From positions 3,127,501 to 3,191,500 of the forward strand of contig JADJWQ010000006.1 of the NCBI GenBank assembly GCA_016716265.1: a stretch of DNA of 64,000 bases, written 5' to 3'. The notes below the pieces were generated by a model. The model was not told where the DNA came from and made no database searches. It saw only the letters and a list, made by a program, of their open reading frames with translations. Of this stretch, positions 1 through 9,115 are shown piece after piece. The stretch's first letter is position 1. The number at the start of each line of letters is the position of its first letter. Source of the DNA: Planctomycetota bacterium (lineage in GTDB: Bacteria; Planctomycetota; UBA1135; UBA2386). A program made the position numbers and the translations under genes.

Positions 1-477
1 CCCCACGAACAGGTCGAGTCGACCGTCACCGTTCGCATCGAGCCAACGCACTGCGATCGACTGGGTGTAGATCAGCAGATACAGCTGCAGAGAGATGTCG
101 ACGAACGAACCATTGTCGTTCCGGTACAGCGCTATCAGGCTGCTGTTCCCGAACACGACGGCGAGATCGAGGTCGCCGTCGCCGTCGTAGTCGCCGAGGG
201 AGACGCCGAACGCCCTCCCGAGGGGTGCACTGGTGGCAGTCGTCCAGACTTCGTCGAACCCGCCGAGGCCGTTCGCGCGCAGGTAGATGGCGCCCTGCGT
301 GTCGGCGGCGACGATCAGGTCGTCGATGCCGTCGCCGTCCACGTCGCCGGTCGTCATGTCGAGGATCGGCTGACCCACGAGCGCAGGCGGAATGGTCGCC
401 GCACGCCCGGGGCGGAACTGCTGCGCAGGGACCGCGACCGTGAGCAGGAGGAGGGGCAGGAGAGCAACTCTGTTCAT
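1..477 (-). CDS. Secreted FG-GAP/VCBS repeat protein, N-terminal part only
   Basis: The gene runs off the left edge, so only the first 159 codons are present. An ATG at 477 begins a classical signal peptide (MNRVALLPLLLLTVAVPAQ), after which residues 44-56 read GDVDGDGIDDLIV. Two further calcium-loop-like repeats follow (GDYDGDGDLDLAVV and LDANGDGRLDLFVG). Such FG-GAP/VCBS repeats form beta-propeller blades in exported proteins, and each DxDGDGxxD loop normally binds calcium. The protein should be exported; its ligand is unknown and the C-terminus cannot be seen. The frame is open without interruption to base 1. Its upstream neighbour is the chitinase gene on the same strand, about 270 bp away, so it probably has its own promoter. 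Confidence 0.85.
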   Translation of the reverse strand, partial: MNRVALLPLLLLTVAVPAQQFRPGRAATIPPALVGQPILDMTTGDVDGDGIDDLIVAADTQGAIYLRANGLGGFDEVWTTATSAPLGRAFGVSLGDYDGDGDLDLAVVFGNSSLIALYRNDNGSFVDISLQLYLLIYTQSIAVRWLDANGDGRLDLFVG

Positions 478-744
478 CGGTGAACTCCGATTCGTCCGAG
501 GGGCGCCGGTCCTCGGCAATATCCAGACCTCCTGTGAGACTCTGCGCTCACGTCCCGACCGGGCGCGGCGCGTCACGGAAACGTAACGCTCCCGGCGACG
601 CCCGGCTGGCGGCACTGGCACCGCGCGACCCGCAGGCCCTGCCGCGTCGATCCCGGCCAATTCGTGCAGGACGTCTGGCCAGGCGGGCGGCGCGACAGGC
701 TGCCGGGAGACCAGGGGAACCGAGCGCACGGCTCGCCGCGGCCG

Positions 745-2385
745 TCACTCGAAGCGGATCTCGATCGGATTGCTCGGCAGCCACGGCGCCGCGCTCACGC
801 CGGTCTCGATCAGAGCGGCGAAGCTCAGCTCGAGACCGATCAGCGCGGGCGGCAGGGCCGGCAGCAGGTCGAAGCCGAGCCGCGCGGCCGCATTGCCACG
901 GGCATCGAGTGTGCCCAGGAGACCGCCGAACAGCGGGCCGGGCGCGGCCAGCAACGCGGGCGCGAGGCCGTCCAGGCCGATCGGCAGCACGTCGCCGCCC
1001 GGCAGGGCGAAGCCGGGCCAACGGCCGGCGAAGCTGCCGAGCAATGCGTAGCCTCGCCCGGCCGCGCTCGGCGGCGCATCGACGAGCATCGTGACCGCGA
1101 CGGGCGCCGCGACGGGCACGACGCGCACGGGGGCCGACAATACCGGCAGCCGCAGCACCTCGTCGGCGGCGGCGCCGAGCAGCTCGGCGTCGCGATCGCC
1201 GCTGAACTCCCACAGCATGACGCCGCCGAGCGCCTCGGCCTTGGCCAGCCACGCCTTCTCGCGCACCGACCGCGGATCGTCGTAGCTGATCGTTGCGCGG
1301 CGCGAGGCCGAGTGGAGCCAGGGCACGCGGGCCTCGCCGCTCCGGCTCGCGACCCAGTCGCCCTGCCCCAGGTAGCGGTCGCGCACGTCGGTCCAGTCGA
1401 ATACGCCGTTCTCCCAGGTGCCGAACGGAGCCGGGCCCGAGTAGGGCGCATAGAGCCCGTGCTGGCCGCCGCTGCCGACGTTGCCGAAGCCACGGCCGTA
1501 GCATGGCACGCCGATCTGCAGCCGGTCGGACGGCACTCCGCGATCGAGATAGAGGCGCACGGCGGCGGCGACGGTGAACGCCGTGTGATAGGGCTGCGGC
1601 GTCGGGTCGGCGCTCGCCGGGTGCAGCGGCGCATTGAAGTTGGTGACCGGGTCCGCCGCGCCCCCCCACGGCCCGTGCAGGTCGTAGCTGAGGACGTTGA
1701 GCCAGTCGACGATCGGCCAGATGCTCTCGATCTCGAAGTTCGCGGCGATCGCCGGGTTCGCGGGCACCGCGATCGACAGCAGGAAGCGCTTGCCGAGCTG
1801 CGTGCCGCGCGCGTCGAGCTGCTGCCGCAGCTCGCGCAGGAACATCGTGTAGTTCTGGCGGTCGGCCGGTCGCGTGACATTGCTGCCGAGCCCGCCGGAC
1901 ACCGGATACTCCCAGTCGAGGTCGACGCCGTCGAAGTCGTAGGTCGAGACGAAGTCGACGCACGACTGCGCGAACGCGGCTCGCGACTGCGCCGTGAGCA
2001 CCGCATCGGAGAACGTACCCGACCAGGTCCAGCCGCCGACCGAGATCAGCGTGCGCACGTGCGGATGCGCCGCCTTCAGCACCTGCAGTCGCCGGAACGA
2101 CCCGCGCAGCGCACCCGGCGCCCAGCTGTCGCCGGGGTAGAAGCGGTCGATGTCCGCGTACGGATCACCGAGCGCGATGCGCCCGCCGACCACGTTGGCG
2201 AACGCGTAGTTGACGTGCGTGATGCGATCGGCCGGGATGTCGGGCACGTGGTAGTTCCGCGCGTACACCGACCACGACGTGAAGTAGCCGATCACGCGGC
2301 GCGGCGGCTCCTGCGCCGGCGCGAGCGCGGCGAGCAGCACCAGAGCCACGGTGCACGACGGAGCCGATCGCGGACGGGCGTTCAT
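745..2385 (-). CDS. Secreted GH18 chitinase-like glycoside hydrolase
   Basis: A 546-residue exported enzyme predicted to cleave chitin or related beta-1,4-GlcNAc polymers. Residues 1-25 form a signal peptide ending AQ. The GH18 barrel starts at VIGYFTSWSVY (31-41), has the strand-3 motif SVGGW (115-119) and the catalytic FDGVDLDWEYP (151-161), with Glu159 as the acid/base of the DxxDxDxE signature; SYDLHG follows on a later strand. The last ~130 residues after the barrel lack family similarity and resemble the beta-rich secreted module attached to other proteins here. The ATG at 2385 is preferred because the signal peptide begins there; the frame stays open far upstream only through base composition. 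It is divergent from the FG-GAP gene at 2632. Confidence 0.92.
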   Translation of the reverse strand: MNARPRSAPSCTVALVLLAALAPAQEPPRRVIGYFTSWSVYARNYHVPDIPADRITHVNYAFANVVGGRIALGDPYADIDRFYPGDSWAPGALRGSFRRLQVLKAAHPHVRTLISVGGWTWSGTFSDAVLTAQSRAAFAQSCVDFVSTYDFDGVDLDWEYPVSGGLGSNVTRPADRQNYTMFLRELRQQLDARGTQLGKRFLLSIAVPANPAIAANFEIESIWPIVDWLNVLSYDLHGPWGGAADPVTNFNAPLHPASADPTPQPYHTAFTVAAAVRLYLDRGVPSDRLQIGVPCYGRGFGNVGSGGQHGLYAPYSGPAPFGTWENGVFDWTDVRDRYLGQGDWVASRSGEARVPWLHSASRRATISYDDPRSVREKAWLAKAEALGGVMLWEFSGDRDAELLGAAADEVLRLPVLSAPVRVVPVAAPVAVTMLVDAPPSAAGRGYALLGSFAGRWPGFALPGGDVLPIGLDGLAPALLAAPGPLFGGLLGTLDARGNAAARLGFDLLPALPPALIGLELSFAALIETGVSAAPWLPSNPIEIRFE

Positions 2386-2631
2386 CGGCACCACGGTAGC
2401 GGCGGCCGGCTCCACGTCGAAGCTCTCGCCGCACGGCCGGGCAGGCACGCGAGATGCCCTGGGGAACACCCGAGCGTGGCACCCGTCGCCTGCGCTCCGC
2501 CGCTCGGACCGCGGGCCGGGGGCAGGGACCCGCGCACAATCGCGGAGATTCCGCGACACTTGCCGGCAGCTCGACCCTCTGTCCCGGCACGGACCGCCTC
2601 TCCGCGCCCTCCCGCAGACCCCTCCGAGACC

Positions 2632-5118
2632 ATGTTGATCCCGCTCGTCGTGCTCGCCTGCACCACCCAGGTGCCGCAGGGCTACGACTTCGCCGACAAG
2701 TCCCATCTGCCCGCCGACCTCCGGACGCCGTCGTCGCTGAACTTCGCGACCGCCGACCTGACCGCGGACGGCTCGCCCGACCTGCTGCTCGCCGAGCAGG
2801 GCATGCTGCGCCTGCTCGCCAACGACGGCCACGGCGTGTTCACGGACGCGAGCGCCCGCCTCGGCGCGTTCGCGCCGCCGACGCCGGGCCTGCTGCTGAC
2901 CCCGGACGTCGACGGCGACGGTGACGCCGACCTCGTCGTGACGACCAGCCGCAACGAGGTGCGCGTCGTCCGCAACGACGCCGGCACGTTGGTCGAGATC
3001 CCATTCGCCGCGCCCGGCAGCTTCGGCGTGTCGCTCGGGCGTACCGCCGATCTCGACGGCGACGGCGACGTCGACCTGCTGCTCCAGCAGCAGAATCGCA
3101 CCGCGGTGTTCGTCAACGACGGCTCCGGCCGTTTCACCGACACCAATGCGCTGCCCGCGCAATTCAATGTCCTCGACCTGGTCGCCGAGGATCTCGACCT
3201 CGACGGCGACGTCGACGTGCTGATCGTCCAGCCGATCGGACTCGGCGACGGGCACCTGCAGCTGTGGCTGAACGACGGCTCCGGCACGTTCACCGAGGCG
3301 CCGACCGCCATGCCAGCGCTCCCGGCGTGGCACGCGGTGGCGACCGACGTCGACGGCGACCTCGACCCGGATCTGGTCGTCATCGAGGACCTGCCGATCG
3401 GCACCCCCGATCGCTTCCAGGTGCTCGTCAACGACGGCGCCGGCAGCTTCACGGCCGTGGGCGCGCGGGGCCTGCTCGCTCCGGAGACCGGCGACTCGCT
3501 CGCGCGCGCCGACCTCGACGGCAATGGCGCGCCCGAGCTCGTCGTGCTCGGCTTCGGGCGGACCGCCGTCTACCGCCACGACGGCAGTGGCTCGTTCGTG
3601 CCGGTCACTGGCAACGGCCTGCCGGAGGACGGCGGCGGCATCCTGCGCGCGGCGTTCGCGGACCTCGACGGCGACCGCGACATCGACGTCGTCGGCAGCA
3701 ACTTCGCACGCGTGTTCCTGCTGCTGAACGTCGATCGCGGCCGCTTCGCGCCCGGCGTCACGCGCGGCCTGCCGACCGACGACCCGCTCGGCGCCGTCGT
3801 GCGCACGGCGGACCTCGACCGCGACGGCTTCCTCGAGATCCTGTCGTCCGGCGCGAGCGCCGGCAGCTCGCCGGACCTGTTCCGCTTCGACCAGACCAGC
3901 GATCGCTACGTCCGCGACGCGCGCTGGCCGGTGCTGGCGGCCGACGCGCGCGACCTGCTGTTCGAGGACCTGACCGGCGACGAGCTGCCGGACGTCTACC
4001 TCGCGATGGGCGGCTTCGGCGGCGGCGCGGTCGGCGACCGCCTGTTCGTCAACTTCCGCGGCCGACTGGCGGACGTCACGGCGACCACGCTGCCGGCGAA
4101 CGTCGGGGCGAGCGTCGCGGTGCGGGCGGCCGACCTCGACGGCGACGGCAACCGGGACCTGATCGTCCGCGGTGCGAGCCTGCGCATCCTGCTGTTCCGC
4201 AGCTTCTCGTTCGTCGACGGCGGCAGCCTGCCGATGGTGTCGAGCGGTGCCGCGTTGCTCGACGTCGCGGACGTCGACCTCGACGGCGACGTCGACATCC
4301 TGCTGTCCGACGCACTGCTGGCCAATGACGGCTCCGCGCACTTCAGCGACGCGTCGGCGCTGCTGCCGGCGACGTTCACGAGCGTCCGCGTCGCGGTGTT
4401 CGCCGATCTCGACGGTGACGGCGACGAGGACCTCTACTGCGGGCGGCCGGCGATCCAGGGCGGGCCGCAGCAGGACCTGCTGATCGAGAACCGCGGCGGT
4501 CGCCTCGTCGACGTCACGCTCGGCGCCCTGCCGATCGCCCTGCGGAACACGAACGGCGTCGAGGTCGCGGACTTCGACAGCGACGGAGACCCCGACGTGC
4601 TGCTCGACGGGCCGGTGTTCCTGCGCAACGACGGCGGCCTGCGCTTCACGCAGGTCCTGGTCACGCTGCCGGCGCCCGCCGGCCTGCCCGGCCTGCCGGT
4701 GCACGCGCTCGGCGACGTCGACCGCGACGGCGACGCCGATCTCTCGGTGCGCCAGCAGATCGCCCACGGCACCGCGACGCAGCTCGTCGCGCGCTACCTG
4801 CCGCGCGTCGGCGCCGACTGGCCGGTCGAGCTGCACGCCGGCGCGGCTCCGGCCGGCAGCACGCTCGCCTCGCTGTGGCTCGGCACCCGCGAGAGCTTCA
4901 CCCGCGTGCCGGGCATCCCCGGGGTGCTGTCGCTCGACCCCGCGACGGCGGTGCCGGTGGCCAACCTGGTGATCCCCGGCCCGCGCAGCCCGGGGCGGAA
5001 CGTCATCCGGATTCCTGCCGACCCGAGCCTGCTCGGCGTGCGCTTCGTCGCCCAGGCGATCTTCGTGACGAACGGCGCCGCACGGTTCGGCAACCGCGTG
5101 CGCGGCGAGATCCAATGA
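2632..5118 (+). CDS. Secreted FG-GAP/VCBS repeat beta-propeller protein
   Basis: An 828-residue protein made almost entirely of VCBS/FG-GAP repeats of about 55-60 residues with the loop D(L/V)DGDGDxDL, for example DLDGDGDVDLLLQ and DVDLDGDVDILL. These are predicted calcium-binding propeller blades. The ATG at 2632 gives a short hydrophobic leader (MLIPLVVLACTTQV), weaker than the signal peptides of its neighbours, so export is likely but less certain. The final ~100 residues drop the DG loops and become a beta-rich tail like that of other exported proteins in this window. It is divergent from the chitinase gene and ends 40 bp before the convergent gene at 5159. A more precise role cannot be read from the sequence. 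Confidence 0.88.
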   Translation: MLIPLVVLACTTQVPQGYDFADKSHLPADLRTPSSLNFATADLTADGSPDLLLAEQGMLRLLANDGHGVFTDASARLGAFAPPTPGLLLTPDVDGDGDADLVVTTSRNEVRVVRNDAGTLVEIPFAAPGSFGVSLGRTADLDGDGDVDLLLQQQNRTAVFVNDGSGRFTDTNALPAQFNVLDLVAEDLDLDGDVDVLIVQPIGLGDGHLQLWLNDGSGTFTEAPTAMPALPAWHAVATDVDGDLDPDLVVIEDLPIGTPDRFQVLVNDGAGSFTAVGARGLLAPETGDSLARADLDGNGAPELVVLGFGRTAVYRHDGSGSFVPVTGNGLPEDGGGILRAAFADLDGDRDIDVVGSNFARVFLLLNVDRGRFAPGVTRGLPTDDPLGAVVRTADLDRDGFLEILSSGASAGSSPDLFRFDQTSDRYVRDARWPVLAADARDLLFEDLTGDELPDVYLAMGGFGGGAVGDRLFVNFRGRLADVTATTLPANVGASVAVRAADLDGDGNRDLIVRGASLRILLFRSFSFVDGGSLPMVSSGAALLDVADVDLDGDVDILLSDALLANDGSAHFSDASALLPATFTSVRVAVFADLDGDGDEDLYCGRPAIQGGPQQDLLIENRGGRLVDVTLGALPIALRNTNGVEVADFDSDGDPDVLLDGPVFLRNDGGLRFTQVLVTLPAPAGLPGLPVHALGDVDRDGDADLSVRQQIAHGTATQLVARYLPRVGADWPVELHAGAAPAGSTLASLWLGTRESFTRVPGIPGVLSLDPATAVPVANLVIPGPRSPGRNVIRIPADPSLLGVRFVAQAIFVTNGAARFGNRVRGEIQ

Positions 5119-5142
5119 GCGGCCACGCCGCACGGTGGCCGC
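5119..5142. terminator. Bidirectional hairpin between convergent genes
   Basis: A perfect 8-bp stem (GCGGCCAC / GTGGCCGC) with an 8-nt loop starts directly after the FG-GAP stop codon and lies in the 40-bp gap before the convergent stop at 5159. There is no U-tract, so intrinsic activity is uncertain; the position favours a terminator for both strands. Confidence 0.5.
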
Positions 5143-5158
5143 GGCGAGCCACTCTGCG

Positions 5159-6229
5159 TCACAATGCGCGCAGGTAGCGGATCGCCGCGTACTCGGCGGC
5201 GGTCGTCCAACCCTCGTCGAGGCACCTCGTCAGCAGCTCGACGACGTCCTTCCGGTTGCGGAGCACGCGGTGGATGATGCCGCCCGGGGTGGTAGCGATG
5301 TGGCGCTGCACGAAGCGCACGTAGGCGAGCACCACCTCGTCGACGTCCGCATTGCGCTTCTCGTCGAGCTCCGCGATCGCGTGCGCCGTGCGGTCCAGGT
5401 CCGGGCCGAACGCCTTGGCGATCTCCCGGCCCAGCCGGTCCTCGTCGAAGTCGAAGACGCCGGTGGACGCCGAGACGAGCCGATCGAGCTGCGGATCGGC
5501 CATGCCGCGCAGACGCGCGTGCGCCTCCTCGCCCAGCAGCCCACCGACGATCCCGCCGACGACCCCACCGATCACCGTTCCCCACGGTCCGACGACCGTG
5601 CCCGCCGCCGCTCCGATCTCGACCCCGGCCCAGAAACCGGCGGCCCCCGCGGCGACGCTGACGACGTGCTTCGACACGGCGAAGGACTTGTCGCGGGCCT
5701 GGTGGATGTCGATCGCGATGAAGATCAGCGACAGCGCGAACACCGTGACGCCGCCGGCCGTCACCGAGCGCGGCGTGATCGTGCCGCGGTTGCGGCCCGC
5801 GCTGCGGACGACCTCCATCGCCACGTCGTCCAGATGCTCCGGGTTGGCCGCATCGAACACCCGGCCGGCCTTCGCGTAGGCGTCGCGCACCTTGCCGAGG
5901 TTGCGCTCCCAGAGCTGGGCGAAAGACCGCTCCTTCTCGACGAGCTGCGCGATCGACCGGCCGAAGTCGGTCATCTTCGCCTGCTTCAGGCCGCGAATGC
6001 GGGTGCGGGCCCGGAACGCGCTCTCGGCGGCGTCGCGGGGCAGGATGCGCCCCTGCTCGACCATCGACTCGAAGCCCTGCGACATCGCGCGGATCTCGCG
6101 GACGTACTCCTCGCGGATCGGCGCCCCCTTGAACGCCTCGGCGGCGAGCGCCAGCGCCTCGCCCTCGAGGTCGCCAAGGCGCTGCCGGAACAGCTGGTAG
6201 TCGGTCTCGTACTGGCTCAGCTCGGCCAT
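5159..6229 (-). CDS. Glycine-zipper membrane protein of unknown function
   Basis: A 356-residue protein with no family I recognise. Residues 1-155 are charged and probably helical (possible coiled coil). A hydrophobic segment lies at about 157-175, and residues 188-233 form a long glycine-rich stretch with GxxxG spacing (AGVEIGAAAGTVVGPWG, then GGVVGGIVGG), typical of glycine-zipper membrane helices. The remaining ~120 residues are soluble and charged (EEKRNADVDEVVLAYVR-like composition). The ATG at 6229 (MAELSQYETD) was chosen because codon character changes upstream of it. No signal peptide is present. It is divergent from the gene at 6408 and convergent with the FG-GAP gene. A pore-forming or membrane-remodelling role is only a guess. 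Confidence 0.75.
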   Translation of the reverse strand: MAELSQYETDYQLFRQRLGDLEGEALALAAEAFKGAPIREEYVREIRAMSQGFESMVEQGRILPRDAAESAFRARTRIRGLKQAKMTDFGRSIAQLVEKERSFAQLWERNLGKVRDAYAKAGRVFDAANPEHLDDVAMEVVRSAGRNRGTITPRSVTAGGVTVFALSLIFIAIDIHQARDKSFAVSKHVVSVAAGAAGFWAGVEIGAAAGTVVGPWGTVIGGVVGGIVGGLLGEEAHARLRGMADPQLDRLVSASTGVFDFDEDRLGREIAKAFGPDLDRTAHAIAELDEKRNADVDEVVLAYVRFVQRHIATTPGGIIHRVLRNRKDVVELLTRCLDEGWTTAAEYAAIRYLRAL

Positions 6230-6349
6230 GGCGTCGTCCCCGTCGCACCGGGCGAGGGGAGGCGCTCGACCGGGCGCAGTGACGAGATCCGGAAAGTCCC
6301 GACACCGCCGACCCGACCCAGAGTCCGGGCAGATTCGCCCCACCCGGAC

Positions 6350-6377
6350 TGCGGCGATTCGGGCGGAAGGCTACACT
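6350..6377 (+). promoter_or_regulatory. Possible sigma-70-like promoter for the 6408 gene
   Basis: TACACT at 6372-6377 lies 30 bp before the ATG and follows the string ATTCGGGC at spacer distance. A very similar arrangement (ATTCGGGC then CTACACTCG) precedes etfB at 47340-47360. This suggests a housekeeping -10 element; the -35 region is poorly conserved. Confidence 0.35.
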
Positions 6378-6407
6378 CGCGACCTGCCCCGCCCCGAGGA
6401 GCCCTAC

Positions 6408-7448
6408 ATGACTCGACAGACCACCGCGCTCACCGCGCTGGCGAGCGCGCTGCTCGCTGTCCCGGTCGCCGCGCAAGCCGAGCCAGGCGCGGAGCTGCGC
6501 GCCGAGCTGCACCCCGCCGCCGTGAAGCGCTGGACCTACGCGCTGCCGGCCGAGCGGTGGGTCGCCGTCGGGGACTCGATCCCGATCCGTCACGCGCATG
6601 GCACGGGCTTCGTCGCCGACCAGCACCCGACGGCGCTCAAGATGGCGCTCGACACGGACGGCGACGGGCGCACCGACGTCACGATCCGCGGCTCGAGCGG
6701 CTTCGCCGTGCTGAAGATCGCCGCCGGCGACGGCGAGGCGGTCGACTACGCGGTGCGCTTCCGCGCGCGCGGCACCGAATACGATTACGCGTCCTCGAGC
6801 GTGCTGCAGGGCTCGCTCGGTGGCACCAAGGTCGTGCTGATCGACCAGGACAACGACGGCGACTTCGGTGAGTTCGGCGTCGACGCGATGGTCGTCGGCA
6901 ACGCGCAGGCCGCCAGCTACCTGTCGCCGGTCACGAACATCGACGGCGTTCTGTACGCGATCCGGCTGCAGGGCACCGAGCTCACCGCGGCACCGTGGTC
7001 GGGGCCGACCGGCACGCTGTCGATCGCGCGCGGCTTCGAGTCCAACGGCAGGCTCGACGCCGCCGTCGTCACCAACGAGCAGGGCCACTCGTTCGAGCTG
7101 TCGCGCGAGCGCGACGGTTTGCGCGTGCCCGCCGGCACCTACCGCATCAGCGGCGGCGTCGTGTCGCGCGGCAACGAGACCGTGCAGATCGCGAGCGGTC
7201 GGATGCAGGGCATCGTGGTCGGCGAGGGCGAGGACCGCGAGCTGCGTTGGGGCGGCCCGCTGGTGGCCGAGTTCGAGGTGCTGCGCAGTGGCGAGAAGGT
7301 GACGATCGAGCCCGCGTCGCTGCACTTCTACGGGCGCGCCGGTGAGGAGTACCGCGAGTTCCTGCCGCAGGGCTCGTCGCCGAAGTTCCTGATCTTCGAC
7401 GACAACAAGAAGCGCCTGCTGGCGACCGGCCGCTTCGAGGGCTGTTGA
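6408..7448 (+). CDS. Secreted protein of unknown function, candidate selenoprotein
   Basis: A 346-residue protein up to the first stop. ATG at 6408 begins a signal peptide (MTRQTTALTALASALLAVPVAAQA). Two acidic DxDGDG/DNDGD loops (about residues 83-90 and 149-154) suggest calcium sites; the rest is predicted beta-rich. No named family is recognised. The oddity is the stop: the protein ends ...RLLATGRFEGC, then UGA, and the same frame continues for 51 sensible codons with about 94% GC at third positions, reaching a UGA at 7602. A hairpin fitting the bacterial SECIS pattern follows the first UGA. So UGA may be read as selenocysteine, next to a Cys (Cys-Sec). A nonsense mutation in a Cys or Trp codon is the alternative. 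Confidence 0.85.
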   Translation: MTRQTTALTALASALLAVPVAAQAEPGAELRAELHPAAVKRWTYALPAERWVAVGDSIPIRHAHGTGFVADQHPTALKMALDTDGDGRTDVTIRGSSGFAVLKIAAGDGEAVDYAVRFRARGTEYDYASSSVLQGSLGGTKVVLIDQDNDGDFGEFGVDAMVVGNAQAASYLSPVTNIDGVLYAIRLQGTELTAAPWSGPTGTLSIARGFESNGRLDAAVVTNEQGHSFELSRERDGLRVPAGTYRISGGVVSRGNETVQIASGRMQGIVVGEGEDRELRWGGPLVAEFEVLRSGEKVTIEPASLHFYGRAGEEYREFLPQGSSPKFLIFDDNKKRLLATGRFEGC

Positions 7449-7604
7449 GGCGGCGGGTTCACCGCCTGCACCGTGAGTGCGGGCACCGAGGACCCGGTCC
7501 ACGTCGTCATCGAGTACGAGCGCAAGACGTTCGGGAAGATCAGCGGACGCTCGGGCCAGGGCTGGGCCGAGGTCTACGGCCCGGCGGCACAGAGCAGCGA
7601 GTGA
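7446..7604 (+). other. In-frame UGA and coding extension (candidate Sec codon)
   Basis: After the UGA at 7446-7448 the reading frame continues as GGGFTACTVSAGTEDP..., then VHVVIEYERKTFGKISG, and ends ...AAQSSE before UGA at 7602-7604. Only three of the 51 codons end in A or T, the same bias as the upstream gene, and the composition is protein-like with a predicted beta strand. The extended product would be 398 residues. It stops 27 bp before the convergent gene at 7632, which leaves a normal gap. Confidence 0.6.
7464..7484 (+). promoter_or_regulatory. bSECIS-like hairpin downstream of the in-frame UGA
   Basis: GCCUGCAC pairs with GUGCGGGC (8 bp including one U-G) around the 5-nt loop CGUGA at 7472-7476. 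The loop begins 23 nt after the UGA and has G at its second position followed by U. Known bacterial SECIS elements have a small apical loop with an early G about 16-37 nt after the Sec codon. A competing GGCGG/CCGCC pairing (7449-7453 with 7462-7466) also exists, and GC-rich RNA folds easily. Confidence 0.45.
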
Positions 7605-7631
7605 CGTCGCGGCGAGCCCGCTGCGGCACCG

Positions 7632-9047
7632 TCAGCGGCGGCGCCGCAGCTCGTAGCCCGAGAAGGTCCCCGACCGTCGCGGCTCGAGCTCGTAGCTCCG
7701 CTCGATGTGCCGCAGCAGGTGGTGGTCGAGACCGCGCAGCAGGTGGAGCGCGAGGTCGCTGACGAACGCGCGACCGACTGCCGCGACGCCCCCGTCGAAC
7801 AGCTGCGCGGACGCGGCCTCGGAGAGCCCCGCGCATTGCTCGACGAGGACGTCGGCGCGGATCACCGGTAGCTGCGGTGCGTGCAGCAGCAGGTCCTCGG
7901 CCTCGTTCTGCGAGCCGACCAGGAACGCGGCGGGCCGATCGTCGACCAGCGCGAGGGCGTCGGCGGCGGCGATCCCGGGCGGCGGCCGATCGTCGTGCGC
8001 GCGGACGGAGGCGAGCCCGATCGCGAGCCCGCACACCGCCGCGACGGTGACCCCGCGCACGCCGGCGACGCGCAGGCCGAGCCACGCGGCCGGGAACGCG
8101 AGCGGGACCAGGTAGGCGCCGTTCTCGACGATCACGGGGCCGAGGTAGACGAGCGCGGCGCCGAGGTACGGCAGCAGCGCAACGTGGAGCGCGATCGCCA
8201 GCACGCGCGTGTGCGGCAGGAACAGGCCGGTGAGCGTCAGCGCGGACAACGGTGCGAACGGCAGCAGCCACTCGTCGCGGACGGTCAGCGGGAAGTGCGC
8301 GAGCATGCCGAGCGACGCCCGCCGCGTGAGCTCGTCGAGCGACGAGTGCGCGCTGCCGCCAGCGCTGCCGCCGACCAGCCACACGATCGCGGCCCACACC
8401 GCGGCGTGGCCGAGCGCGCCGCAGATCGCGAAGGTCGCGAGGCGCCGCGGCGCCCGCAGCGCACGAACCTCGGCCAGCAGCACGAGGCCGGCGGCGAGCG
8501 GCAGCAGGTGACCGGTCGCGTGCACCGAGGCGGCGAGGCCGGTCGTCGCGCCGAGCGCGAGTGCCGCCGGCGCGCGCGGCGCGCGCGCACAGACGGCCAC
8601 CGCGAGCCACGCGAGCGCGCCGAACGCGAGGAACACGCCGTGGACCTCGATGATCGTCGCGAAGAACACACAGGCTGGCGCGCCCGCGCAGGCGGCGGCG
8701 ACCGCGAGCGCCGCACCGCGCGGCGCGCCGAGCAGCCAGGCGGCGCGGTGGGCGAGGAACGCGGCGAGTGCAGCGCCGAGTGCGGACGCGACGGTCATCG
8801 CGTCGAACAGGTCGACGCCGGCGAGGCCCAGCACCCTGGCCACCCCGCCGGCGATCGGCAGGTACAGCACGTGGGCGTAGTGCCGGAGCTGGCCGCGGGC
8901 GACCAGCATGTAGAAGGTCTCGCCGTCGATCAGATAGAAGTGCGACTGCCGCACCGCGACGAACAACGCGAGCGCCACGAGCGCGAGCAGCGCGGCATCG
9001 CGACTCGTGCGGTCGAACACGCGGGGACCGGGCGTCGGATCGTTCAC
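7632..9047 (-). CDS. Polytopic membrane protein, GT-C glycosyltransferase-like
   Basis: A 471-residue protein starting with GTG at 9047 (MNDPTPGPRVFD). It has roughly ten hydrophobic helices separated by short loops, the first at about residues 17-31, followed by an extracytoplasmic loop (YLIDGETFYMLVARGQLRHY), and a soluble C-terminal region of ~110 residues containing the only extended polar segment. This arrangement resembles GT-C fold glycosyltransferases and related planctomycetal membrane proteins that transfer sugars from lipid carriers, but no diagnostic DD/ED loop motif can be assigned with confidence. It follows the Kelch gene on the same strand with a strong hairpin between them, so it is probably transcribed separately. 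Confidence 0.75.
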   Translation of the reverse strand: MNDPTPGPRVFDRTSRDAALLALVALALFVAVRQSHFYLIDGETFYMLVARGQLRHYAHVLYLPIAGGVARVLGLAGVDLFDAMTVASALGAALAAFLAHRAAWLLGAPRGAALAVAAACAGAPACVFFATIIEVHGVFLAFGALAWLAVAVCARAPRAPAALALGATTGLAASVHATGHLLPLAAGLVLLAEVRALRAPRRLATFAICGALGHAAVWAAIVWLVGGSAGGSAHSSLDELTRRASLGMLAHFPLTVRDEWLLPFAPLSALTLTGLFLPHTRVLAIALHVALLPYLGAALVYLGPVIVENGAYLVPLAFPAAWLGLRVAGVRGVTVAAVCGLAIGLASVRAHDDRPPPGIAAADALALVDDRPAAFLVGSQNEAEDLLLHAPQLPVIRADVLVEQCAGLSEAASAQLFDGGVAAVGRAFVSDLALHLLRGLDHHLLRHIERSYELEPRRSGTFSGYELRRRR

Positions 9048-9115
9048 GGCGCGCCCAGTCCTACCACGCTCCCGAGCCGCGGCCAGCGCGGACCGGCACG
9101 AATCCGTGCGGACCA

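Noticed and set aside
745..5133. A 1462-codon open frame on the minus strand running through the FG-GAP gene and the chitinase
   Set aside because: Only the chitinase part from 2385 is protein-like; the rest is antisense to VCBS repeats and open through GC bias.
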